52,164 nucleotides of DNA from Ectocarpus siliculosus (taxonomy: Eukaryota; Sar; Phaeophyceae; Ectocarpales; Ectocarpaceae): contig FN648645.1 in assembly GCA_000310025.1 (NCBI GenBank), positions 1-52,164 on the forward strand, written 5' to 3'. Positions within the stretch are counted from its first letter, which is position 1, and every line of letters starts with the position of its first letter. This document shows, piece by piece, positions 41,107-51,346 of the stretch. A model generated the notes under the pieces. It saw nothing but the letters and a program-made list of their open reading frames with translations, had not been told where the DNA came from and searched no databases. Made by a program: the position numbers and the translations under genes.

Positions 41107-42497
41107 GCATGCACGTAACGCGTCTTATATATAGCTATCTTTTTTCATCTTTCGCAATACCCCGACCAGGTAGAACACACACGTTCACACGGACAGTACA
41201 CGGCCGGCCATGCATATATTATCACTCGGAAAACATTCCGCGAAGCCTACGCATGCCCGGTAAGGGTACTCCGTATACTACATGACAGTGGAAGAAATGA
41301 AAAGCGCCGCAGAAACAATTTAGCGTGGGTTTTGCTCATCCACTGTGCAATTACGATCAAAGGCCCTAACCGGTATGCTGTTCTTGCTCTGTGTTGATAG
41401 TAACACAATTAATGCAGCCTGTGTCAATCTCTCTCCCTTCCATCTGCCTCTTTGCTACAGAACCTCTCCCCTGCTGTTCACCAAAAGGTTCTGACTGTCG
41501 CGTCCGCCGCATGTATCCCCTGTTCCCAAAAAATCAAAAGCGCCTCCACAAACCACGGATTTGAACTGTACTCTATGTAGTCCTACCGTAAAAATTAGCC
41601 ACACGAAATAAAAAAACGCGAGAAGGATATCCCAACTCACTCAAAACGCATCATTCAGCGGCAATCAAAACAATGCGATGCAAGAGGGTGGGTGTGGTCG
41701 CCACACCCGATACACCCGTGATCATCGAAAGCCGGTGGCACGCGCATTGTGCTCTCTGCACCCGTCGAAATCGAGGCCTCGATGGGGGGGCGAATCGGAA
41801 GAGGTCGTTCTCCTTTGTGGGGGCTGGTTCCGCCCTCAAGGCGTTGACGACCCCGTTGCGTCTGCTGTCTCCGGGACGGATTGGGAATCGTTCCCAGCAG
41901 ACGAACCTGTCGAGAGGTCGAGAACAACGGAAAGAGGGCGCCCGCGGCAAGGATGATGATAAAACAACTTAGACGCTGGGTTACACAGTATAGCTATATA
42001 GCGGTACCAAGAAGGGAACGACCAGAAAAAGAACGCAACAACGACCACCCGAACTTGAAACTTGGAAAATGTTGCAAGTCGCTCGCCGATATTAGTTGAC
42101 CTGGTAATGGACGCCTCTTCATACTCAACAATCAAAACTTTTGAAAGAAAACATCGCGCGGGGGGCCAAACAACAGGGTTGCACTGGTGCCCAAAACCGG
42201 CCCGGGGGACATCAGGTTGGGACGTTGTCAATCGACCTCAGATAACCCTTGGTCTAGGCTTCGACCAAAGCCTCAGTCCGTTATGCGGGGCTAGCTGCAT
42301 AGGTACGTCGGCGTACAACCTGAGCCTCGGGAGGTTGTGGGGAGGTTGTGCACCAGATACAACCTGCTTTGGCCACCCGTGATGCTCAAAGAATCGCCAG
42401 GTCATATTTCCGCACTCTGCCCAACCCTTTGATTTTGCGCGCACAAAACAGGCCCTAACCGTCCCGCGATCAAGTAGTTTTGCTGTCTGAGGCGCAA
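41107..42497. other. Intergenic, no supported gene
   Basis: Open stretches around 41.67-41.97 kb and 41.84-42.23 kb overlap each other on opposite strands, and none has domain or splice support. Confidence 0.45.
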
Positions 42498-42840
42498 TTA
42501 GTCGCGTCTTGTTACTTGATGGGCATACCAACGAGGCCACTTGCCGGAGCTATTCTGAGCTTGCGCTGCGGGAGCTGATGGCGTAGTAGCCGACGCGCCA
42601 CCAGAACCCGGGCGTTCGAGGTACGGGCGGCAGAAGGAGACGAGGTCGGCCGATTGGATGTCGTCTTCGTTCATGGTGGTGAGCTTATTCATCGGACGGT
42701 TCCTCCCCGTCCACATCTTGAGGAAAGTCCCCCACATTCTGCAGTTTTTCCAGTGCGGGCACCCAAAAGGGTAGAAATAGCGGGCATGAACCACTCTACA
42801 TCGCAACGAACGCACCTATATCCCTTACCACACACGTAGA
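42498..42840 (-). pseudogene. Cysteine-rich minus-strand fragment, unknown
   Basis: Two frames show protein-like content: VYVCGKGYRCVRCDVEWF in one, and FGCPHWKNCRMWGTFLKMW followed by NKLTTMNEDDIQSADLVSF in the other. The cysteine spacing (C-x5-C-x2-C, then C-x4-C) suggests a zinc-binding piece, perhaps frameshifted. No family is recognised and no start is evident. Confidence 0.3.
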
Positions 42841-43394
42841 CCCCCGTCTCCAGCTTCAATTGGAAGGCACCGTGGTCACCGATATCTCGACGAATACTAA
42901 ACGACGTGCCTTATGAATGGCATCCGGAAGGAGGTAATGCCATGGGCATTTGGGCAATGCCAAGGTTTGGCGCCGTGAGGTGCGAAATGCGCCGGGGAAA
43001 TATTTTTGTGTTGACGCACGAACGTCAACGGCCGCGAGGGGTTCAAGTTCGGAAATTTTTACCGCCACGGGTGGGTTTGGGTTTCGACCGATAACTTTCC
43101 GAAGGAGGAAGCAACATCAGTATAGCAAGGACACTCGGCGGGAGGTACCTCTCTGCTCCATCTTTCATGCCCAAGGTTTGGTACCGTGGGGTATCGTGTG
43201 CCGCGCCGGGAAAACCGCTGGCCGGTTTCTTCACGGTGTGGCATGGAGGTGTGTCTGCTTCCCGCCGTTGCACGAAAAAAAAAAAGAAGAGCACGCCTGC
43301 GCATTCCACAGTCCCGTGAAGAAAGCCAACTGCTCCTTCACCCCATAACGAGCGTGCACCAAAAGTCATTTGACAAAAGTTCCCGATAAAGTTG
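42841..43394. other. Intergenic with imperfect 45-bp repeat
   Basis: 'atgccaaggtttgg-gccgtg-ggt-cg' occurs at about 42956 and again at about 43168, with AAGGTTTGG and CGCCGGG conserved. Nothing coding is supported. Confidence 0.4.
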
Positions 43395-44275
43395 CAACCG
43401 GTATGTGCCCACCTCCAACCTTGGGGAACTGCGCTGGTATGCGGGTTGCCGGTTTTCTCGTGACACGGCGTTGGGGACGGTGACTATTTCGCAGCAGGCT
43501 GTAGCGGAGAAGATCGTCGCCAAGTTCGGTGTGACGACGAACAAAGAGACACCCATGGTCGTTGGTTTGAAGCTTGAGCAGTATGACGCCGACGAGCCCA
43601 ATGTTGACGCGCCTTTCCGGTCGCTGGTGGGACACTTGATGTGGCTGGCGAATCAGACTCGCCCGGATATTCTCAACGCGGTACGTGCCGTTGCGAGGTA
43701 TTCGCACGCGCCGAAGCGATTGCACTGGCAAGCGGCTTTGCATGTCTTGATGTATGTTAGATCCACGAGCGAGTACGGTATTACTTTTGAGAGGGGCATG
43801 GTAGGAGGAGACCACATGGAACTTTTTGTCGATGCGGACTTCGCCAGCAAGGCAACCGGCCGGCGGTCTGTTTCTGGGGCACTAGTGATGTTCGCTGGTG
43901 CGTGTGTGATGTATCTGTGTAGGACGCAGAAGAGCGTCACCCTGTCTTCGACGGAAGCGGAGTACGTGGCGATGTCTGAGGGGCTGAAGGAGGCTATTTT
44001 TCTGCGGTATCTCTGGAGTTTTATCTTTCCGGACCGTGATGTGGGGTGCACTCCGGTGTGGGAGGACAATGTAGGCGCTATTCACTTGGCAAGTAACCCG
44101 GCTACGACCCCTAACTCGACGCACATCGACACATTTCATCCGTGAGCGTGTCGCGCGGGGCGAGTTCAAGGTAGTCCACGTACGTTCGGACCTACAACAC
44201 GCGGATTTCCTGACTAAACCGCTCCCCAAGGAGGCTTTTTGCGCTCATCGCGACTTTGTGATGAATATTCGTTGA
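43395..44275 (+). pseudogene. pol: Ty1/copia Pol 3' part: RT end and RNase H
   Basis: Starts inside RT with NLGELRWYAGCRFSRD, the usual segment after the copia YVDD box, then GHLMWLANQTRPDILNAVRA. The RNase H domain follows: ELFVDADFASKATGRRSVSG, VTLSSTEAEYVAMSEGLKEA and WEDNVGAIHLASNP. After THID near 44130 a small deletion shifts the frame. The terminal copia signature (HFIRERVARGEFKV, then DLQHADFLTKPLPKEAF) continues in the next frame to a TGA at 44273. Gag, protease, integrase and the RT catalytic box are missing on the 5' side. It is a truncated, frameshifted copy that still has its LTR. Confidence 0.85.
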
Positions 44276-44522
44276 TTTTGTTCTTTGTGTTTTCAGCGGG
44301 GGGGGCTTTTTCCTACGTGATGTATTTTATTTGTGAATTTACACTGACCGTTGATTTGCTGTTGTTATGTTTCTGCTCTCTGGTACGTACGATGGATGAG
44401 GTAGTTATGCACAAGAATCATGGGGGGGGGATATTGGTATTGTTCCATGATACTAGTCGCAGGTGTTTTATTTGTTTTGGATTTGTTTGTTTGGTTCCTT
44501 CGTGTTTGGGATGGATGTTACT

Positions 44523-44531
44523 GCAGGGGGG
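44523..44531 (+). promoter_or_regulatory. Polypurine tract of copia element (putative)
   Basis: GCAGGGGGG directly before the inferred LTR start TGTTGGAC. Another G run at 44297-44306 is an alternative. Confidence 0.5.
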
Positions 44532-44532
44532 C

Positions 44533-45218
44533 TGTTGGACTGGTATATTTGTCAAGGTATTGGGTATTGGAGGAAGGATTTGGCATGTTCTCGTAAGTCA
44601 TGGTTGAAGCCTTTGTGCTTCCGAAGGTTATTTGAGCTGGTCAATGAGTTGAAACATGAATGCTTATCTGAGGAATTTGTTCTGAGTTAAGTCAGGACGT
44701 TGGACACGTTTTCCCAGAGCTACCCGTCCCCTTTCTGACGTGATTCTGATGTAATGTGTATCTTTGCTGCGTATTCTTCCAAGGGTGACTGTTTGTGTTT
44801 TGACTGCTTGAGAATTTGGTAAAGCATTTTTCTCAAGAGGGTGAATTGTTTATTGACAGACCTTTTAGGGGATAGTAATTTGATATCACAAGACTTTGAA
44901 AGCTTTGTACGGCATTGTTATGTTGACGAGTTGTTTGAAGTGGAATGGTGGATGATTTATCTGCCGTTTTACCTGGCAGTTCGTGAGGTAGGTGTCGTAG
45001 ATCGTATCTCGTACAGAGCAGGGGGGCTGTTTGGGGTGCACAGCAGGATACTGATCTACGGGGCCTCCGGGGGCTACGTGGATGATGTTTGTGTATGATG
45101 GACATGATACGTGCGGGGCCCCTCGTGCCTCCGCCGTGCATGCCACTCTCTAATCAACCAAGGTCTTGAGTCAACCTTCTTTCTCTTTCGGCCTCTGACG
45201 GGCTACCGCACCCAAACA
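44533..45218 (+). repeat. 3' LTR of Ty1/copia element
   Basis: Starts TGTTGGACTGG and ends ACCCAAACA, with TGTT...AACA inverted ends typical of copia LTRs. The right 550 bases recur at 50346-50961 with the same 3' end. No 5' LTR is in the window. Confidence 0.65.
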
Positions 45219-45234
45219 GCTGCTCGCGCCCTCA

Positions 45235-45450
45235 CAACCCTCACGCCCGTTCACAACTACTCCCGTCGCAACCACCTCACCGTCGCTACCAGTGCCCGTT
45301 CCGCCCTCACGCCCGCCTGCAACTCCCGTCGAGAGCACCTCAGCGTCGCTACCTGCGCCTGCTCCGCCCTCACGCTCGCCTGCAACTCCCGTCGTAACCA
45401 CCTCAACGTCACTGCTTGCGCCACCGCTGCTATCCATCACGTCCCTCGAC
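45235..45450 (-). repeat. About 66-75 bp coding minisatellite
   Basis: Three units of 'CTCACGCCCG/CTCGCCTGCAACTCCCGTCG' type sequence encode the GSD-EV-TGVAG-REGG repeat on the minus strand. Confidence 0.7.
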
Positions 45451-46356
45451 CCCTTCCCGCCGCCCGTAGTGATCGTCGGTTTAAAAAACCTCAGCATTGT
45501 ACTCCTCTGACGCTTAGCTTCAGCACCACGCCTGCGGATGTGAATAAATATTGATTGATCCGCCGTTGAGAGACGGAACAATTATCTAATCGTTCTACTG
45601 TACATACTGTGTCAAGTTGCGTAGTAGGCGACGCATTCGCACACATCGACAAAGCTGCATGCACGCATTGATTGATACTTTGCGCGACATGCGTGCGGCG
45701 AGGATAGACAGAGTAACGGGTCTTGCGAGGTCTTGAAATGTTGGTAAGCACAAGTGAGCAGTCCAAAATACTCGAGAATGCAACTGCGGACACCGACCGC
45801 CATCGCCCTCACATGTGTGCGGTCGACCTCTCGTGCTGGTTCACATGCAACTGGGTCAGCCCTTCACCGGAGACGAAATAGTGCTGGCACGTGGTGCAAA
45901 CCCAGTTGCCACTGCTATTCTTCTGAGCGATTTTCGCAACAGGCGAACGCGATCTGCTCGCATGCGATTGGCGTGCGGAAAGTGGCAGGCAAGGGCAGGG
46001 GACACCAATGTAAAGGCCAGTTCTTCTGCAGAGGCACGAATATCCCCGTGGCACACAGCCTTGTGGGTGGTGCCGGTCTGCATTTCGCGCATTTGTTTTC
46101 TCAAACGTTGTCACAAGTTGTCATGCTGCTCAGCTACCGCTGCGGCTTCTGAATCTGCTGTTGAGGCTCCCGCTACTGCTGCTTCCAGTTACATGGGAAG
46201 CAGCACAACACACACGCAGCTGCCGCTGCCAGCTACACGGGCAGCAGTACAACCACGTTTGGTGTGTACAACACGACGGCAGTTGCATCGCGAGGGCTCC
46301 GCATTCGCGCACTCTTGGTTGCGTCCAACCTTGGTGTGGGTTGTTGTGTGTGTTGT

Positions 46357-46365
46357 TCTTGCTGC

Positions 46366-46404
<39 letters not shown>
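46357..46404 (+). repeat. (CTG)n microsatellite
   Basis: Nearly uninterrupted TGC/CTG triplets. Open frames across it give poly-Ala, poly-Cys or poly-Leu and are not taken as genes. Confidence 0.95.
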
Positions 46405-46789
46405 GAGGCAGATGATACTATAATGCAACCAAGGCAATCTCACAAAATGGTCCTCATCCTCCACACTCAACTCACTCTTCGTGCTTCTGCGAAGCCTCAT
46501 GCTGCAAGGGGGTGCCCTCGTCGACTCCTGAACCGTCGCCGAAGTTGTGTCCGCGCCATGCCATCCGCTCGCTCTCGGCCGACGCAGTTTAGCCAAGCCG
46601 TCTTGTTGAAGGGGGTCGTTGATAGGAATCCCCTCCCCACGGAGACTGTGCTCATCGTGACCACTCTCCCCAAGCTCTCGCTCTCCCTCGCTCCTCTGCT
46701 ACGGACGGTACCGCGGCTGCGGGCTGCGGTACTCTGGAGCAGGGGCTACGTGGATTGTACTACCCCCTTGCATGAAATCCCACTTTATA

Positions 46790-46978
46790 TATAGGATTTA
46801 TTATAGACTTGTTTATATAGGAAATTGTGTGGCGTTTGGGGGGGGGGAATGGGACCTTCATCCCCCCCCCCCCCCTCCCGGAGGGCCCCAAAAAAAGGTT
46901 TTGGGGGGTAGGGGGCGTAATTGTTTTTTTTGTGCGCCCTTGATCACAGCCGTTTTTTTATTTTATTTTTCCATACAA
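46790..46978. other. Low-complexity spacer
   Basis: Runs of G, C and T (46839-46848, 46863-46876, 46925-46932) separate the zinc-finger remnant from the second Helitron copy. Confidence 0.6.
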
Positions 46979-47660
46979 ATAACAAGAAATGTATCACGTC
47001 ACGACGACCATCCTGTGAGTATAGACTTAACTACAATTATGTCGGAGGCCTGAGACGCAAGAGTTCAACCATTGTTGCACTCTAAAAGCAAGACGTTTTT
47101 TTTCGGTGCATCAGTTCGCGGTCGCCTTGAGACTTTTTTTTTCGCCGGCTGTTGCCCGCTGCAGCGGGCCAGTCTCTGGATCACAGCGCCCCTGTCGCGA
47201 GCTCGAATCTCCAAAGGCGAGTAGAGTTACAGCAAGGTGCACGCAACCACTATTTCAGTCATTGAGCTAGAGGTTGCGGTGCGGTAAATCGGTTTTCATT
47301 GTTTTGAAATGGGGTTTAAACATTTTTTATCGGCCGTCTTCGCCGACGTGGGCGTGCCACTCTCACGATCACAGCGCCCCTGTCGCGAGCTCTAGACTCC
47401 AAGGGCGAGCGAGTTACAGCACCGTGAAGTACGGCTAAATCTCCTGCATCCGGGCGCGTCTACGCAAGGGACTTCAAGGGACTGTGATCTCTAAAGAATC
47501 ACGCAGCTCATTGGACGAGATTTCGGAGAGCGTCAACTCATAAATTAGATCATGACACATACATACTTGAAGTACAAGCATACATGTAGTACCAGAGCAC
47601 AGACATTTTTTTGCCGCATGGTCTCATCTGTAGATAGATATCGACAGACTGTCCGTACTA

Positions 47661-47678
47661 TCTATCTATCTATCTATG
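47661..47678 (+). repeat. TATC microsatellite
   Basis: (CTAT)n of about four units, expanded relative to the matching place in copy 1 near 1795. Confidence 0.85.
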
Positions 47679-48359
47679 TGGTAAGCGTTGTAGGTACAGT
47701 AGTGCATGCATGCATCCTGTCGCCTTCTCTAGCGTAAGCAACGCGAACTGGAGTATTTGTATGTGCATCGTGTATTGTCACCGCGCGGATGGTTACGTAC
47801 TACGTATATGCCACACACGCCCTCCAAGATGCACATATTCTACAGCTGTAGCAAGGAATATTGGACAAATAAATGTAGTTTGATTTGTTGTTGTTGTGGT
47901 ACGCCACAACTTTAGACTTAACTTGCTTTGTTTTGAGCTTGAACATGCCCGCAAATCTCACGGCATCATCAATTGCTGCAAGTGCTGCAAGGTTGGAGGC
48001 ATATGTCTTCTGTATGACTGTGAAAGCTGCTGTTGTTTTACTGCTGTTGTTGTACTGAAGGTGCAGCTGTAGACTGCGCTATATCGTATATATACAGTTA
48101 AATAAACAAGAGATATCAACTTTTTTTCGTGATACCACACCGTTTCATGGAACAATTGCTGGAAGTTAGTCAGAAGTTAGAATATTTGCTGGAAGTTTGT
48201 CGGACGTTCTGTGCAGAGTGAATGAAGAGTGCACATTTCTTCGAATGTTCCGAATTTCCTCTCCAAGTTAGTCAGAATTTAGTGTGTAAAGCGTGAAAAC
48301 GTGCTCCAGCCCCACCGGCCCCACCCGGTCACTCTCATTTTCGACATCCTCCCCTCTCA

Positions 48360-50075
48360 TTCCCGCATCGACCTTCAGCTGCAACACAACATGAACGCCC
48401 TCTCCCATCGCTCCCCAGCAAAGCGTTAGTCCACCCAGCCTGTCAGAGAGTCGTGGTGGAGACTCCCGCCGCCCTGTACAAAAGGCCGACCCCAACTGGC
48501 CTTGCCCCGGGCCCGACTGCGACGACGGCGGTCACCTTTAGCTCATTAACAAGCGCGGGGCGGTAAAGGCAAGTTTGCCCCTTGCGACCGTAACAACAGC
48601 CGCGACGAGGACACAGTTGAAACGTATTCTGCACCATCCTCACCCCGTCGACAGCGTACCCCAAGCCGTGCCAGCTCTGCCTCGCCCCGGTGGGAGGTAC
48701 TCCTTCGCTCGGGATCCCAACCGAACAGGTCAACAGCCGCGGCTACAAAGATAAAATCAATTTCTCTCTTCAATTATATCAAGTAAATATCCGCCTGATA
48801 TGTTCCCAAATGTTGTTCAGGTGTTGCATGAAGCCCTGACATGAAACTGCATCGCAACCAACCGCAACCGCTAAATCTCTCCACAACAATGCCCTTTTTG
48901 CTTGCTGTTGTTGTCAGAGTGGAATAATATCCACGCGGTGTGGCGTCTTTACGCTGGTGCCAACTCTTCCGACGGCAAGAAGTTCAAGCACGTCACCGTA
49001 TACGGATAACGGGCAACACGCAGAACTAGCAAGATCTCGCAGACGAAGACGTGCTGGAATCTTAACGGAACGTCGACGTCGCAATGCAAACAATAACACA
49101 CCACACGACTCAGACTCTGAACTCGATATGATACGTCAACATTTTAGCCAAATCAGGAATCGTGCACCAAGGTTACCGGCACCGAGTCTAGACAGCCATC
49201 GCGGTGATGCTAATAACCAAATACGCCTTCGAGTGCAAGACATTGACTCGCAATCGGCACGCCTTTCTAGCTTAAACACACGGATTTGGATGATCCACGA
49301 AGTATCACATGTTCTCACTGCAATGCTCAACTTTGGAAAAAAGAAAGAAGATAAAATCGTTGTAACAAAGGCAAGTCGTATGTCCATCCTCTGAAATCTA
49401 TCCCCCACCATCTTATGGCGCTGTTTGAAACTACTAAACTCATTTCTGCTCACAGAAGGTACAACGGGCTTTTTTTTCGAATTTACTGCATTAGGCGCAG
49501 GTGGCATTAAAAAAAAGACATGGATGCTGAACCGCCAGCCCCTTCAATGCTCACCTTGCATGGACGTGCTTACCACCGCATATTCGACCTCCAACAACAT
49601 TCAGTATGGGAACTATTCCGTGTCGAACAACTCGAGGTTTTACACATACGATTCTGAATTCACACAGAACATTTCATCCCTTAAATTCGACGCAAACATC
49701 GCGACAACTTTACGAACGCATGTGCACAACAATATTCCGTGAGCACAACAATACCGATCTGTACATAGCATTATTAATCAACCTAACGCCCACCACGCTG
49801 AATCCGCGGACCCTGCGTACATTGAGTTCGCTGAAGTAAGCCGAACAAACAACGGACCCATTGTAGGTGAAAAAGTTTCAGCACCGTAAATTGTAGCTTT
49901 AGTCTTCACATCAGGTCAAGAAAACAGCGGATCACGTGCTGTAGTAACTCATCCACGTGACAGTCTGAACGACAAGCCTAGGTTCCTGCCCCTGTGGAGT
50001 ACAGCGTACGAAACTCTTCAGTTTCCGATGCTAATGCTCCACGGCTACGTTCATACCCGCGCAAGAAAAGAGAGG
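48360..50075 (+). pseudogene. Helitron Rep N-terminal domain remnant, copy 2
   Basis: Frames change, but the order is clear. A proline-rich leader and cysteine segment (48.4-48.7 kb) are followed by RQHFSQIRNRAPRLPAPSLD, the zinc segment ITCSHCNAQLWKKE (near 49310), FTALGAGG (near 49480), LHGRAYHRIFDLQ (near 49560), RFYTYDSEF (near 49640), AQQYRSVHSI, then YIEFAEVSRTNNGPIVGEKV, RAVVTHPRDSLNDKP and AYETLQFPMLMLHG (near 50010). The last three match the Helitron_like_N pattern just before 'YPLLFPHG'. HUH nuclease and helicase are missing. Several stops are present. Confidence 0.65.
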
Positions 50076-50345
50076 CGACCGTAGCTTACATCTCTTTTTC
50101 GTTCGCACCGGGCGAAGCTAGACAAAAAGTCACGTACACACCACTCTTTCGGCTTCATGTTACACCGGGAACGGCACATATCTCAAATACAGCGCGAACA
50201 ACTTCACACCTTTCATTCGGTCACCCTGCGGCTTCATGCCCTTGGTATGCATTGCACAGCCTTCACACTTTCCCATTAAGCCTACTACTGAGGACGAGGG
50301 CGCGTCTGCGCCCGAAGTCCGGAGCCCTTGTATATATAACATGAT

Positions 50346-50961
50346 CTGAGGAATTTGTTCTCAGTAAGTCAGGACGGTGGACACGTTTTCCCGGAGTTAC
50401 CCGTCCCCGTTCTGACGTGATTCTGATGTAATGTGTATCTTTGCTGGGTATTTTTCCAAGGGTGACTGTTTGTGTTTTGACTTCTTGAGAATTTGGTGAA
50501 GCATTTTTCTCAAGAGGGTGAATTGATTATTGACAGACCTTTTAGGAGATAGTAGTTTGATATAATCAGAATATTTGAAAGATTTCGTAGAGCATGTTTT
50601 ATTGGGAGATTGACAGATTTCGTTGAACATTGTTTTATTGGAAAATTGTTTGAATTGGAATGAATGGTGGATGATTTCCGTGTGGATGCGTAGTTTGATT
50701 GATCGCCGTTTTACCTGGCAATGATAGTCGTGACGAGGATTTCGTAGATCGTATCTCGTACCGAGCAGGGGGGCTGTTTGGGGTGCTCGGCAGAGTATAC
50801 TGTCTACGGGGCCTCCGGGGGGTACGCGGATGAAATGTGTTGATGGACATGCTGCATGGCGATGGTGTTGCCTACCGCATGTCTCTCACTCTCTAATCAA
50901 CCAAGGTCTTGAGTTAACCTTCTTTCTCTTTCGGCCTCTGACGGGCTACCGCACCCAAACA
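50346..50961 (+). repeat. Copia LTR fragment
   Basis: Matches 44667-45218 with scattered differences and a few small indels and ends at the same ACCCAAACA. The first 130 or so bases of the LTR are absent, so it is 5'-truncated. It abuts the Helitron-like end exactly. Confidence 0.8.
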
Positions 50962-51199
50962 AATTTTACCTGCTAATGGGTAAACTTGCGAGTCGTTGAG
51001 GTCGCGTTGAAGGAAAATTTCAAGTGGTTGACACCATGCTAGACTATAGGAATAAAATACACCCATACAAACAACACGACGTTATCCGCCACGGTTGTAC
51101 TACACACGACGTCACATACGCACCTCCGGGTTCATCCTTGCCGTCAAGGTCCCCCAAAGAGCCGAGATGATCGGCGGTCCGAAGACCCTAACCAGCGAG
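50962..51199. other. Intergenic, nothing recognised
   Basis: No gene or repeat is supported. Confidence 0.4.
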
Positions 51200-51346
51200 T
51201 CAGCCACGGACCCCCGCGTCGATGCGCGCGAACTTCCGTTTGTTCTTGGGCTTAGGGACGATGGAGGTGTCTTGTGAACTTTCTCCATCGGACTCCTCGT
51301 CACCGGGGGCCCCGTCATTAGGGGAAGCCTGCGGATCCTGCGAATC
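51200..51346 (-). CDS. Possible terminal exon, acidic then basic
   Basis: After an acceptor (TATTAG at 51352-51347, minus strand) the reading is DSQDPQASPNDGAPGDEESD, then GESSQDTSIVPKPKNKRKF and a stop at 51200. An acidic serine-rich stretch followed by a KNKRK nuclear-signal-like cluster is protein-like. No domain is seen. It could be the end of a host or transposon gene lying beyond the window. Confidence 0.3.
   Translation of the reverse strand, partial: DSQDPQASPNDGAPGDEESDGESSQDTSIVPKPKNKRKFARIDAGVRG

Larger units (their letters stand above)
45219..46730 (-). pseudogene. Zinc-finger gene remnant, cut by copia LTR
   Basis: Minus-strand exons can be followed leftwards. The first, about 46710-46444, starts after an AG acceptor (GERELGESGHDEHSLRGEG) and ends DEDHF/GTGAGA. 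An exon at about 46114-45809 has a C2H2-like finger, WVCTTCQHYFVSGEGLTQLH followed by VNQHERSTAH. The last, from 45531, follows an acceptor CATCCGCAG, contains TMLRFFKPTITT and then a threefold GSD-EV-TGVAG-REGG repeat, and runs into the LTR end at 45218. The order of finger and 'LRFFKP' resembles zinc-finger transposase starts, but no catalytic part is seen. Splice joints are not all phase-tested. Confidence 0.4.
46979..50345 (+). mobile_element. Helitron-like element, copy 2
   Basis: Direct-orientation duplicate of 1127-6763 without the pogo insertion: TTCTGTATGACTGTGAAAG near 48009-48027 is the unoccupied target. It retains more of the Helitron Rep N-terminal domain than copy 1. It ends at TATATATAACATGAT where a copia LTR fragment begins. 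Confidence 0.6.

Noticed and set aside
46189-46423. Poly-Ala or poly-Cys proteins across 46.36-46.40 kb
   Set aside because: They are translations of a CTG microsatellite and cross splice-donor sequence.
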